Assembly: GCF_036884655.1 (NCBI RefSeq)
Contig: NC_088355.1
Coordinates: 19,410,501-19,474,500, forward strand
Direction of reading: 5' to 3'
Length of the DNA: 64,000 bases
From: Musa acuminata AAA Group
Lineage: Eukaryota > Streptophyta > Magnoliopsida > Zingiberales > Musaceae
Part shown: one piece after another, positions 12,062-21,719 of the stretch
Layout: the number at the start of each line of letters is the position of its first letter
Numbering within the stretch: the stretch's first letter is position 1
Made by a program: the position numbers and the translations under genes
Notes under the pieces: model-generated
Told to the model about the DNA's origin: nothing
Databases searched by the model: none
Seen by the model: only the letters and a program-made list of their open reading frames with translations

Positions 12062-12390
12062 TAGAGTAATTGGAGCATATCAACCACGAATGAAACGTTT
12101 CGGAGCATATCAATAACAAATGAAACATTTCGGAGCTTATCAATGGTGTATGAAATGTTCCGGAGCATATCAACGGCATATGAAACATTTCAAAGCATAT
12201 CAACAATGAATGAAACATTTCGGAGCTTATCAATGGCGTATGAAATGTTCCGGAGCATATCAACGGCATATGGAACATTTCAAAGCATATCAACAATGAA
12301 TGAAACATTTCGGAGCTTATCAATGGCGTATGAAATGTTCCGGAGCATATCAACGGCATATGGAACATTTCGAAGCATATCGATAACAAA
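12062..12390. repeat. 30-bp minisatellite with 90-bp higher-order period
   Basis: About eleven 30-bp units of the type GGAGCATATCAACGGCATAT plus GAAACATTTC. From the third unit on, three unit variants recur in fixed order (AATGGCGTATGAAATGTTCC, ACGGCATATGGAACATTTC, ACAATGAATGAAACATTTC), giving a 90-bp higher-order repeat of nearly three copies. Because 30 is a multiple of 3, both strands look open (12045-12389 and 12143-12421); these are not genes. Confidence 0.9.
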
Positions 12391-13929
12391 TACCAAACAG
12401 AAGCTCAAACATCGTCTTTGACGTTGCATTCATATCATTCTTATCCAAAGCATGTATAGAAACACATAACCAAAGCTCTAGATATCATATCAAACATACA
12501 AAAGGTGAAGTGGGACCATAACATAATATGGTACATCCATTTCTGAATGACCACCAAACATAAGTCTCCCACGTTTGGGAGGTCTCCCACGTTTTGGAGC
12601 TCCATCCACCTACATCTTAGTGAAGTCATAGGGGGCCGGCAGAACATCTCAGGCTCTATGCATAACTCCCTTCACCATTTCTGGTGAAGGTTCACAATAT
12701 CCCACAAACACCAGAGTACAAAAGGATAGTATGAACAATGAATAACACATATCGGAAGCACACGCGGAACAACAAAACGTACATGTGCCTTTACGAGTAA
12801 ATCCGAAGTAAGCAATAATCTTTCACAATTATATTCAGGTTTAAAAGGAATGCAAGCAAGGGCACATATGGAATCCAAGCAATCACATACAACTCAATTT
12901 AGATAAGAAGGTTAGATGAATTTGATATCCAAAGGAAAGAAACTAGAATAGGCACACATCGAAAGCAAATGCGGAATAATGGGTTATACATGTGCCTATA
13001 TAAGTCAATGTGATATAGCATAAACGTTACACAATATGTTTAGGAATGGTAATAATTTATAGACAAGAGCAAACGAGAATTCAAACATTAATATAAGCCA
13101 CAATTGAGTGAAGGGAACTGAACAAAATCTATTTCCAAACGAACGAAAACAGAAGATACGAAATCGATCAAAGCTCGATTTATAGCAGAATTCAAGAGGC
13201 ACATTGAACAAATGATTCAGATTGTCAATTATGCTCCAATACCCTCAAGAAGGCTATTGTCAAAAGATATATCAATCTATTTTCTTTTGAAACAAGTTTC
13301 GTACGAATCATGGTTTCCAACAAGGAGTTACCTTTGATTTGGTAACACAAGGTCAAAAACAAAATCATTGTCTTGCAGAATTCATAGGGTCGGATTCAAC
13401 AGATAAAAGGGTAGGCATTTGAATTCCAAATTTTTCAATCTATATGTCAAAAGAAAGGTCTACAAGTCTAATTTCGAACGAAATCAGTTTGGTATAAATC
13501 AGAATTTCCAACAGGGACTTATAGGTATTTTAGTATCGAAAGGTTAGAAATGTTGATCCCTGTTCTGCAGCATCTATAGGCTCATTTGAAATAGACGTTT
13601 GGGTAAGTATTCGGTGTCCAAAATCTACAAAATCAGTGTCAAAAGAAATATATGAGAGTCTAATTTCAAACGAGCTAGGTCTTACCTGAATCGACATTTG
13701 GTGCTAAAATTTATAGCTGAAAGAGTGCATAGGGGTCAGTTTACTGAAAAAATTTCAGATCCTTGGTTTTATGTCCAAAGAGAGAAATATCATATTCTAA
13801 GCATAAATCTTTCAGAATCAATATAGGAACATAGACTAATACTTCTGTAGGATGGGGTTAGAACACTTGCCTTTGAGAATTATAGCCCTAAATGAGAAGA
13901 TTTGAGCAAGAAACCTTAAAGCCCCAATT

Positions 13930-13969
13930 TTCTTCTTCTTCTTCTTCTTCTTCTTCTTCTTCTTCTTCA
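13930..13969. repeat. (TTC)n microsatellite
   Basis: About 13 TTC repeats inside solo LTR D1. The related copy D2 has a broken GAA-rich tract at the equivalent place on the opposite strand (31175-31245), so the tract is an old part of the LTR. Confidence 0.9.
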
Positions 13970-14532
13970 TTCTTTCTTTCCCTGATCATCCACGCAGCTG
14001 CCTTCTCTGCTTCCTTAAGAACGAAGGCAGAGAGGCTTAAACGGTGGGATTTGTATTTTTATGCATTTTGTAGTTTAGTCCTTGTATTATTATATTTACG
14101 ATTAGGTCCTCAGGGTTTCCATATAGGTCCTCAGATTTTTTTTGAACAAATCCTCCAAATCTTATGAATAAGTTCTCAGATTCATACTTTGACTTTTTAT
14201 CAAATTTAAAATAGATACTTATATTATAACTAGAAATTTTGTACGAAAATTCAGAAATGAGGGATGTTACAGGTGCTTCCTCCAAATTTTTTATAAATCT
14301 TACTAGTCTCTGAATCTTCCTACCATTCCATCTTAATATCCTCAAGGAAGTTGCTGGTCAGAAGTGAAACGGCCGAAACTTCAGCTTGCTCGGGTAGCTA
14401 CGAAAGCGCATCTGCAAGAATATTCTCTTTCCCCTTTTTGTAAGTTATTTCATAATCAAATCGCTGCTCAAGGGATGATATCTTTCGCTCCAAAAAGTAC
14501 TTGAGGTTTTTATGGTCGGTTTTAATTTGAAA

Positions 14533-14805
14533 TCATCGACCAATCAAGTAGGGTCTCCACCTTGTTGCTGCGCGCATAATGGCGAGCATCTCCTTATCAT
14601 ATATTGACTTATTTTGATGGGAGGGAGATAACGTCTTGCTAGTGTATGCGAGTGATCGACCATCTTGCATGAGAATGGCTCCAATTCCGACTCCAGATGC
14701 GTCGGCCTTAACAATGAAGGGTCGGTTGAAATCTGGTAGTGTTAGCACCGGCGTCGTCATCATGGTTGTCTTAAGTTTATTGAAGGAAGCGGAGGCTCTG
14801 TCCAA
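14533..14805 (-). pseudogene. RNase H remnant of the gypsy pol
   Basis: An open 90-aa minus-strand frame has LTLPDFNRPFIVKADASGVGIG, the gypsy RNase H start with its DAS catalytic aspartate, and continues through SLAYTSKTLSP and YDKEMLAIMRA with the catalytic E and the following block. It ends at RWRPYLIGR. Downstream RNase H and integrase sequence is missing or lost at the D1 insertion. The order RT then RNase H fits Ty3/gypsy. Confidence 0.85.
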
Positions 14806-15034
14806 CTATTGGAAGACATCTTTTTCCAATAAGAAAGTAAGTGGTGCATTGATCTTTCCATAATTTTTCATGTACTTGCGGTAGTAGCCTTTTAAACCCA
14901 AAAAGCCATGTAGCAATTTTATGTTTCTCGAGATCGGCCAGTTTTGCATTGCTCCAATTTTGAAGGGGTCCACTGCCACACCTTCCTCTAATATGATATG
15001 CCCAAGATATTCCACCTTCTGTTGAAGAAAGCAA
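14777..15034 (-). pseudogene. RT C-terminal (connection) remnant of the gypsy pol
   Basis: Two overlapping minus-strand frames together give EYLGHIILEEGVAVDPFKIGAMQNWP, then LHGFLGLKGYYRKYMKNYGKINAPLTFLLEKD, a standard part of gypsy RT after the catalytic box. A frameshift lies near the VEYLGHI block. Directly upstream the palm domain is missing. Confidence 0.85.
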
Positions 15035-15129
15035 AAATTCGTAGTGGTTGTTGTGTGTTCAAAAGGTGGTTTTCGGTATGTCTTCTTCGCACGCTCGTAT
15101 TTGATGATACCCGAATCAAAGGTCCGCTT

Positions 15130-15731
15130 TGTGAAAATTTATGCTCCCTTTCATCTAGCAATTCATCTACTATTGGAATAAGGTATTTGTCCTTGATGGT
15201 TATGTCATTGAGAGCTCGGTAATCAACACATATTCGCCTTGTTCCGTCCTTCTTGCGTACAAGTAGCACCGGTGAAGAGTAGAGGTTGCAAGTTGGCCGA
15301 ATAACTCCTGTTTCAAGCACCTCTTTTACAATCCTTTCTATTTCATCCTTCTGGAGATGTGGATACTGATATGGCTGAGCATTTGCTGAAGATTTGCCTA
15401 GAAGAATCGTTATACAATGATCATGCCAACGGGTAAGAGGTAGGTTGCGCGGTTCGTCAAATATATTTGAAAATTCAGCAAGCAAAGGAAGTAGATTTGG
15501 ATCTTCAAATTTTGTTGGCTCTCCCTTAGTTTGCTGCTCAAGTTGTACCAAAAAGCCGCTGCATGCTTTATGCAAAACCTTCTCCATTTGTTGTATGCAA
15601 ATTGTTGTTATGCCGCCCCCACGTTTCCCGTGCAATGTCACATGTTTCTCCTTACTGTAAAATTTCATAATTAGTTTCATAAAATTCCAGGAAATATCAC
15701 CTAATGTCATCAACCATTTCATTTTGAGCAT
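15130..15731 (-). pseudogene. RT N-terminal remnant of the gypsy pol
   Basis: The minus-strand frame 15731-14988 carries the linker LPPxR-like LPLTRWHDHCI, then PYQYPHLQKDEIERIVKEVL, SSPVLLVRKKDGTRRICVDYRALN and IPIVDELLDE (RT fingers). After about residue 198 the protein leaves the RT consensus and goes straight into sequence that, in another frame, is the EYLGHII block. About 80 residues including the YxDD catalytic box are therefore deleted. Confidence 0.85.
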
Positions 15732-15785
15732 GGCCTCATGATTGTTAAGAGGGAAAAGGAAGAAATCTGCAATTATCTCTTGGTC

Positions 15786-16397
15786 CTACAACAATAGTTT
15801 CTCTTGCGGGCGCCTACGATCACAATTCAAAATCCGTCCATCGGTGACCTTAACATCAAACCTGCAGCGATTCTCGATAGGTAATGCTATCCAAACAGCA
15901 AGCTTACTATTTAGGAAGTTAGTAGTACTGCCCATGTTGATGAGAACAGTGATCGGTTGTTGTTTGAGAAGGCCTCCAACTTTCATCGTTTGCAGGTTTA
16001 AGTAGCCGGCTAGTGCGTGTACTGTAACTGCAGTCGGTTGTGGCTCTTCTTCTGCATCTTCTTTATGTTCAAGGTTCTCTTCTGAATGTTCAATGACCTC
16101 TTCTTCTATTGGTTCAATCATAAGAAGTCTCCCTTTCATCGTTTGCGAGTTTGAGTAGCCAGCTAGTGTGTGTACTATAACGTCGGTCAGTTGTGGCTCT
16201 TCTTCTGCATCTTCTTCATTATGTTTAAGGCTCTCTTTTGAATGCTCAATGACCTCTTCTTCTATTGGTTCAATCAAAAGAAGTCTCCCTTTTCTACAGC
16301 AATGCTTGTAAAGTTTAATAAAGAGTGTCCGAATCGTATCCTCCGTTCATGCCTCAAAGGCTTCGAATTTAGCATTGATTGCCTCCTTAGGTGCCAT
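15786..16397 (-). pseudogene. Gag N-terminus fused to a degenerate aspartic protease (gypsy)
   Basis: From an ATG at 16397 the minus strand reads MAPKEAINAKFEAFEARMED, a typical gypsy gag start. It then passes, with the gag body missing, into an acidic linker and a retropepsin-like domain (TMKVGGLLKQQPITVLINMGSTTNF, IENRCRFDVKVTDG). The active-site triad, normally D-S/T-G, reads N-M-G here at about 15924-15938, so protease activity is not expected. The linker EPIEEEVIEHS...EDAEEEPQ...AGY..QTMK occurs twice, a tandem duplication of about 158 bp (15973-16130 and 16131-16290). Confidence 0.75.
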
Positions 16398-17729
16398 AGT
16401 ATATACCTCCAAATCTGTGATATTATGATCTTTCTTTTATTGTCGGGTTAAAGGTGTGTATAGGTTGAGAGAGTTGATGGTCGAAAGGGTTGGTGGATTG
16501 GTAGATGTAGGCTGCGGTTTAGGCTTGTTTTGTGGTTGTTTTGGGTGCAGTTTGAGGGTGTGGTTTAGTGGAGTTTTAGGGCTATGGATGAAAGTTTTGG
16601 ATCTGTAATAGATGGTAGCAGAGGTTTGATAGAAATAAGTGAAAGTTGCAGCAAGTATGTGTTGTCTTGTAAGAGCAGAATTGTCGTCAAAGAAACAACG
16701 ATTTCTCGACATAATTTTCACAAAAAACATGAGAGAATTGAGGAGGGAATTGATAGCAAAATCATAATTTATATGACAGTAAGGATGTCTAATTTAATAA
16801 AGAAAATTTCGGTAGTATAACAGTAAGGAAATTGGTGCAAGTTGCGATTGCAGAATTCTCATCGAAAAATTTCAGCGGTTTACGACAAAAATTTACAGCA
16901 ACACAAAATCATTTTTAGAGATGAATTCCATAATAGATCAATCTTAGATGAAAGCCAAGATAATCTATGAAGTGTATAAGAAATTTCATTTTAAAAAATT
17001 GCAAATAGATGGGTTAAGGCAACAATATGCGGCTGAAATTTTCCGCTGCACAGATTTTTAAGTATAGCAGATTGGACGTAAAAGATCAGTGGTTTATATT
17101 AAGAACTTTTTGATGAAACCAAACGAAAATCTACTGTTAGGAAGTGCCAAATCTATCATAAAAATTTCATAGAGATTTGGATAGAAACAACGTAGTATCA
17201 AGATCAAACAAACAATGCTATGCGGTTGAAATTTTACAGTGCAAATTTTCAAGTATAGCATATTAGACGTAAAATATCAATAGTTTATATTAAGAATTTT
17301 TTTGACAAAACCAAAGGAAATCTTCTGTTAGAAAATGTCAAAGATGTCATAAAAATTTCGTAGAGATTTGGATAGAAAAAACACAGTAGCAAGATCAAAC
17401 AGACGGTGCTATACGATTGGAATTCTGCAATGTATCTTTCATCGTAGAGATGAAAACTTTATGACGAAAAGTTTATGCAGCAATATAGGAATAATTTTTT
17501 TGGGATTTTTAAATAAGGATAACTAAATTGCAGCAACAGTAAGGTAGAAAACCAGAATCTGCTGCAATTCACGTGGAGATCAAAGGATGATCCGTGGTGG
17601 TGGAGATGATGGCGGAATTTGACGATGATCTTTTAAGCAATTATGGGAATTGCTTTGGGTGGTTGTGGAGGGTTGATGAATGGCTGTGGAAGGGCAGTGA
17701 GACGCCAAGAACGTTGCTTTGATACTAGG
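16398..17729 (-). mobile_element. Leader region of the gypsy element
   Basis: About 1.3 kb between gag start and 5' LTR with no coding signal. It contains a tandem duplication of about 190 bp: the block with CAAGTATAGCA, GTTTATATTAAGAA, CATAAAAATTTC and GAGATTTGGATAGAAA occurs at about 17030-17220 and again at about 17221-17410. The likely primer binding site is at 17716-17727, reading TAGTATCAAAGC on the minus strand, two mismatches from the initiator tRNA-Met complement and two bases from the LTR. Confidence 0.7.
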
Positions 17730-18123
17730 TGTCAGAACCCTTGCAGATTCTAAACTTGGGGTTGATCTCTTTAGGGGATCGGCCTCCTTGGAACTCTATA
17801 GGGGTTCCTCCCTCCAAGTTGCTGCTCAAAGGCTGCAGAAAAGATTCATCTATTGCTTATCAAAAGAGGAGGAATACATGGCTATTTATAGGGTTTCTAA
17901 ACCCTAACTCCTAATAGGACTCCTATTCAAGACTCCTACTTCTAATCAACTCCTAATAGGACTTCTACTCAAGACTCTTATTCATTTACAACTCATAATT
18001 CTTCTCTAAGAAACAACCTCCTAACCCTAGCCGGCCTCTTTACCTCTTTAATAAGGGTCGGCTTAGGTAGGTTTTACATGAATGTCCCTCTCAATTAAGA
18101 CTCTCCTAGCTAGAGTCCTAACA
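17730..18123 (-). repeat. Gypsy 5' LTR (right)
   Basis: 394 bp, TGTCAGAACCC to GTCCTAACA, followed by the CTCAT duplication at 18124-18128. It differs from 10531-10924 by only a handful of substitutions visible by eye, so the element is fairly young despite its internal deletions. Confidence 0.9.
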
Positions 18124-18555
18124 CTCATCCCGGGTTTCCTGGGTTCGGGCGATACCACCGCCTATGTTGGGTGGTACCATCGCTTATGTTGGGCGGTACC
18201 ACCGCCTATGTTGGGTGGTACCATTGCCTATGCTGGGTGGTACCATCGCCAGTGTCAGCCTGACACTAACACTACATTGGGCGATATTAACGTCCAGTCT
18301 GGCGGTACCACCACTGGGAGGCTGTGCTGGGAGGTACCACCGCCCAGACTGGTGGTACCACCGCCTACAGGCTCTCGGAGGTTTTGTCTAGGCGGTACCA
18401 CTACCTAGACCGATGGTACCACTGCTTGAGTTGGGTGGTACCACCTCTTGGGTCACTATTTTGGCCTTTCATTGCGCCCAATACAGTTCTTACATGGGCC
18501 CAACTGGCCCCTAATTGGGTTGGCCCAAATCCAAACCCAATTATGTGCTAACTAC

Positions 18556-19730
18556 TGTTGGAAAATCTGGGAATGACATCACATGCGCAGCGAAAGAACA
18601 AGAAAACAAAATTCCCTATTCCCAAAGAGATGTTCGTCATCGTGCAAAGATTGGTGCCCAAAATCCATGAAATGTAAAACTGCATATATAGTAGATTGTG
18701 CTATCTAGGGAGATCGTATATCCTTATTTCCTTGTAGATCGTTAGGAGAGGGTGAAGGAGGTCAAGCGTCCTCCTCTTTAGCGATGATCCACATAACAGG
18801 GCTGCGATGACGCTCCTCAAAACTCCAGGCCTGCTCTGAGGTGGCGAGAGGGAGGAGAATAGGAGAGGCAAGCAAAGGCTCTAGCCTATGAGGCTCTGAA
18901 TTCCTCCAATTTATAGAGGCTCCCTATCAAAACCTAATGGATCTTCCCCTAATGCGTATTAGATCTGCATCCAATTACCCAAGCCTTTTAGATTAGTGGA
19001 TCTCTATCCAATAATCTCTCTTGGGCTCTTATTGGATCTCGTCCATGGGATCCAATAATTCAAGGGCTTATTGGATATCCAATAAGATAGGGGCTCCGGC
19101 GGATATCTCATATCCGAACCTCTATTCATCGCAATGCCTACCATATGTGTGTGACCCTCTAGGCCCAATATCGAGCTGGCCGTGAGTCATACTTGTCAGA
19201 ACTCCTTCTAACTTAGTGAATTATTATCTCTGTAATAATTCACTCGATTCATCATATTATGATGAATATAATCTATTGGACCTATCTGTCCTAAGTTACT
19301 GTGTACCTATAGTCCCTCATCCATTTAATATCCCAGAGACCATATATCGAGCATGGTGCTGTCAGACCCATACGGTTTCTACTCGAGTCTCGCTCTAATC
19401 GAATTCTCCCGGAGAACTCTTTCTCTCTCAACCCGAATGACCCTGGACAGGGATTTGTCTGAGCAAGAACACATGGGATATTCCTCTCATGACGTCGAGA
19501 GTAGATGATCCTCTAACGACACTCAATAGCCCTCGTAAGGTCGACTACCACTCCCAATGACCAACTATACTAGATCTGGGACAACCAAACCTATAAATCT
19601 GATATCAAAGAGTGGAGCACCCATACAGGACATCCTTGGTGTCTCAAGTCTAAGGACCAAATACACCACTAGGATTATGGAATCGCTGTCTAACAATAAG
19701 GCATCATCAACCATCCACAAAGGACCACTT
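18556..19730 (+). mobile_element. LTR fragment of a second copia-like family (family C)
   Basis: It starts TGTTGGAAAATCTGGG, a typical plant LTR start, exactly where the A2 LTR is cut. Its last 200 bp (AAGGTCGACTACC, CTCCCAATGACC, TATCAAAGAGTGGAG, CATCCTTGGTGTCTCAAG, GCATCATC) match 29546-29720 in the same order. It has no coding frame above about 70 aa. The match stops near 19720, after which the sequence changes to the gene fragment described next. Confidence 0.6.
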
Positions 19731-19795
19731 TTTCTCATAATGTTTACTTTGATTCTAATTTTGAATGGAGTAAGATTAATATTCTCTTAAATCTC

Positions 19796-19992
19796 GACAA
19801 ACAGATTAGATACAGGCTTAAGGCACCCCTTATACTTCGCGGAATCAGCTACACATTTGAAGGGGGCAACAAGATTGGGATAGTTGGAAGGATAGGAAGT
19901 GGTAAGACAACTTTGATAGGTGCATTGTTTCGTCTCGTTGAGCCTATAGGAGGAAGAATCACCATTGACGCTCTTGATATCGCCACAATTGG
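19796..19992 (+). pseudogene. Fragment of an ABCC (MRP-type) transporter gene, second nucleotide-binding domain
   Basis: An open frame reads [19 protein letters not shown], then [33 protein letters not shown] and [13 protein letters not shown]. This matches the start of the second nucleotide-binding domain of plant ABCC vacuolar/membrane transporters. The Walker A is GRIGSGKTT, against the usual GRTGSGKST. Roughly 65 residues are kept out of about 1,500. The right end is cut at the inverted repeat at 19993. The 65 bp to the left (19731-19795) is unassigned and could be intron or element DNA. It is a dead gene fragment, either carried by a mobile element or left from a disrupted gene. Confidence 0.8.
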
Positions 19993-20956
19993 GCTAGCAA
20001 GATACAATGTGTTACATGAAGCAAGCTACATGAAGTACGTTTGCATCTTCTCTTTAGAAGTGCAAGCAAGTAAGCAAGTTTTTGCATCTTCTTGATTTGT
20101 GCAAGCTAGCTATCTCCCCATTTGTCATTGTCAAAAAGAAGGGAAGAATACAATTTTATATCTCTTTTTCCCTTTACATTAATTTCTAAACTATGACAAA
20201 GGTAAATAGCATAGATGAAAATTCAAGCCATGAATGTCAAAACTATATTTTTTTTATGAATCTCTTGAAAATGATTTTGAATTGACTATTTGAATATGAA
20301 TGAGTTTTATCTTAATTTTTTGATATTTATAACTTAAGATTTCTTATGCTTAAATCAAGATTTTATATGCATGAATTGAAATCTTTTTCTCCTAAGTTTT
20401 TTTTACGATTTACTAAAGAGAATATCTTTTTCAAAATTCATGACTTAAAATTTTATTTGAATATCTTTTATTATTTGATCTCTTAAGAATTTTTTTTGTT
20501 AATTATTTAAGAGGAGATTTGTTAAACTGAATCATGGTTTCTCTTGATTTCTCGAATTTTAGATTTGATCTTTCCTTTTTGATGATTGAAATAACGATCG
20601 GAATATTGATGTAATTATAAATGATGATTTGGTATTATGCATACAATACTTTAACTTATGATAATGATGCATGCAATGATGAAATATTCATGATAAAAAA
20701 AAATTATTTTGTCTTTCATGACTTGAATTTTCATCCATGCTATTTACCTTTGTCATAGTTTAAAAATTGATGTAAAGGGAAAAAGAGATACAAAATTGTA
20801 TTCTTTCCTTCTTTTTGACAATAATAAAGGGGGAGATAGCTAGCTTGCACAAGTCAAGAAGATACAAAAACTTGCTTACTTGCTTACACTTCTAAAAAGA
20901 AGATGCAAACGTACTTCATGTATCTTGCTTCATGTAAAACATTGTATCTTGCTAGC
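19993..20956. repeat. Large inverted repeat made of A-element internal DNA
   Basis: The left arm (19993 to about 20255, starting GCTAGCAAGATACAATGT) is the reverse complement of the right arm (about 20685-20956, ending ACATTGTATCTTGCTAGC), with scattered substitutions. About 430 bp of plus-oriented A internal sequence lies between them. The left arm is thus an A internal segment in the opposite orientation to the rest of A4. Confidence 0.85.
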
Positions 20957-21643
20957 TTGTTATCTTGCATTATTCTTCAAAAACTTGCTAACCTTCATAC
21001 TTCAAAGAGAAGTAACACTTGTCAAATTGATAGCTTGTATGTTGTAAAATAATATAAAATTTTGCTAGCTTGCACTTTGTAAATGAAGCAAAAATGGCAC
21101 TTCTCAAAAGAGAAGAAAGAGCTTGCTATCTTGAAAATCACTTGCTTGCCTATCTTAAGAAGCAAAAATACAAACTTGCAAAATTTACAATCATGCACAT
21201 CTTTAAAATTAATGATGATTTGGTGATTATGCATGTTGTAAAGTGATATAAAATTGCTAGCTTACACTTTTTATAATGATGAAAAATTTTGCTAGCTTGT
21301 ATGTCGTAGAACATGCTATCTTACTACCTTACATATCTAAAACTTGATAGCTTGCATGTTCTAATATGATATAGTACTTGCTAAATTTTTGCTAGCTTGC
21401 ATGATGATAAAAATGGAGATTATGTTAATTATGCAATAAGTTAAACTTGCATTTCTCCATTTTGTTGATGACAAAGGGGGAGAAGTATGATGTTATGCAT
21501 AAGTTTATGATAACATGTTGCTAAGATTTTTAAATCCAAGAGTTCTATCAATATAACATATTGATTGGGGGAGTTTGTATAAACTCCGAAAGTTAAGATT
21601 AACTTCATCATCAATTGGTTGTCATCATCAAAAAGCGAGAGAT
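20256..21643 (+). mobile_element. 3' part of the internal region of element A4
   Basis: Plus-oriented and matching 25060-26409 of A3 in order: AT-rich spacer, many TTGCTAGCTTGCA motifs (20,870-21,420), GACAAAGGGGGAGA modules at 20,828-20,838 (degraded) and 21,471-21,484, small hairpins near 21,544, and the purine tract just before the LTR at 21644. There is no gag; the 5' part of A4 is lost. No gene is seen. Confidence 0.75.
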
Positions 21644-21719
21644 TATTGAATCTCAGATTTTGATGATGAAACCAATTGATAAGTGTTTATGATTTGATCT
21701 GCATTTTGAGTGACGCAGG

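Larger units (their letters stand above)
11374..14271 (-). mobile_element. Family D solo LTR (D1) nested in the gypsy element
   Basis: It starts TGTCACGCCCC and ends GGGATGTTACA, the reverse complement of the termini of the family D copy at 30846-33634. The two share long stretches, for example the block around 12530-12680. Flanks are GGTTC (11369-11373) and GGTGC (14272-14276), a 5-bp duplication with one mismatch. No internal domain or second LTR is present, so it is read as a solo LTR of 2898 bp. The TGTAACATCCC start in sense direction is a common Ty3/gypsy LTR terminus. It contains a 30-bp minisatellite and a TTC microsatellite. Confidence 0.8.
10531..18123 (-). mobile_element. Ty3/gypsy LTR retrotransposon, internally deleted, nested in the A2 LTR
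   Basis: Two 394-bp LTRs (10531-10924 and 17730-18123) start TGTTAGAACCC or TGTCAGAACCC and end CTAGAGTCCTAACA. They are flanked by perfect CTCAT duplications. The coding sense is the minus strand, so the 5' LTR is on the right. Remnants of protease, reverse transcriptase, RNase H and the integrase C-terminus occur in gypsy order. After removing the nested 2.9-kb LTR the element is only about 4.7 kb. Most of gag, the RT palm and most of integrase are missing. The C-terminal LPTEDATWENYDDW block resembles the chromodomain end of chromoviruses, an inference from memory. The element is non-autonomous and dead. Confidence 0.9.
10000..18555 (-). mobile_element. 5' LTR of element A2, split by a gypsy element and truncated on the right
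   Basis: The LTR starts TGTTAGGAAATGGG at 10000 and runs to the CTCAT at 10526-10530. The gypsy element follows, and the LTR resumes at 18129 (CCCGGGTTTCCTGGG) to 18555. The joined order matches the intact A2 3' LTR at 5627-7211. The right piece carries GGCGGTACCACC motifs (18,140-18,450) and stops at TGCTAACTAC where another LTR begins, so about 700 bp of the LTR is missing. The reverse TATA box is at 10481-10488. Confidence 0.8.

Noticed and set aside
12045..12421. Two overlapping repeat-protein ORFs (EMFRSIS and MFHMPLICSGTF types)
   Set aside because: Both arise from the 30-bp minisatellite, whose length is a multiple of three, so several frames remain open by chance.
14533..16397. Integrated plant pararetrovirus
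   Set aside because: The RT/RNase H pieces are framed by LTRs, a target duplication and integrase remnants, with no movement or coat protein. This is a Ty3/gypsy retrotransposon.
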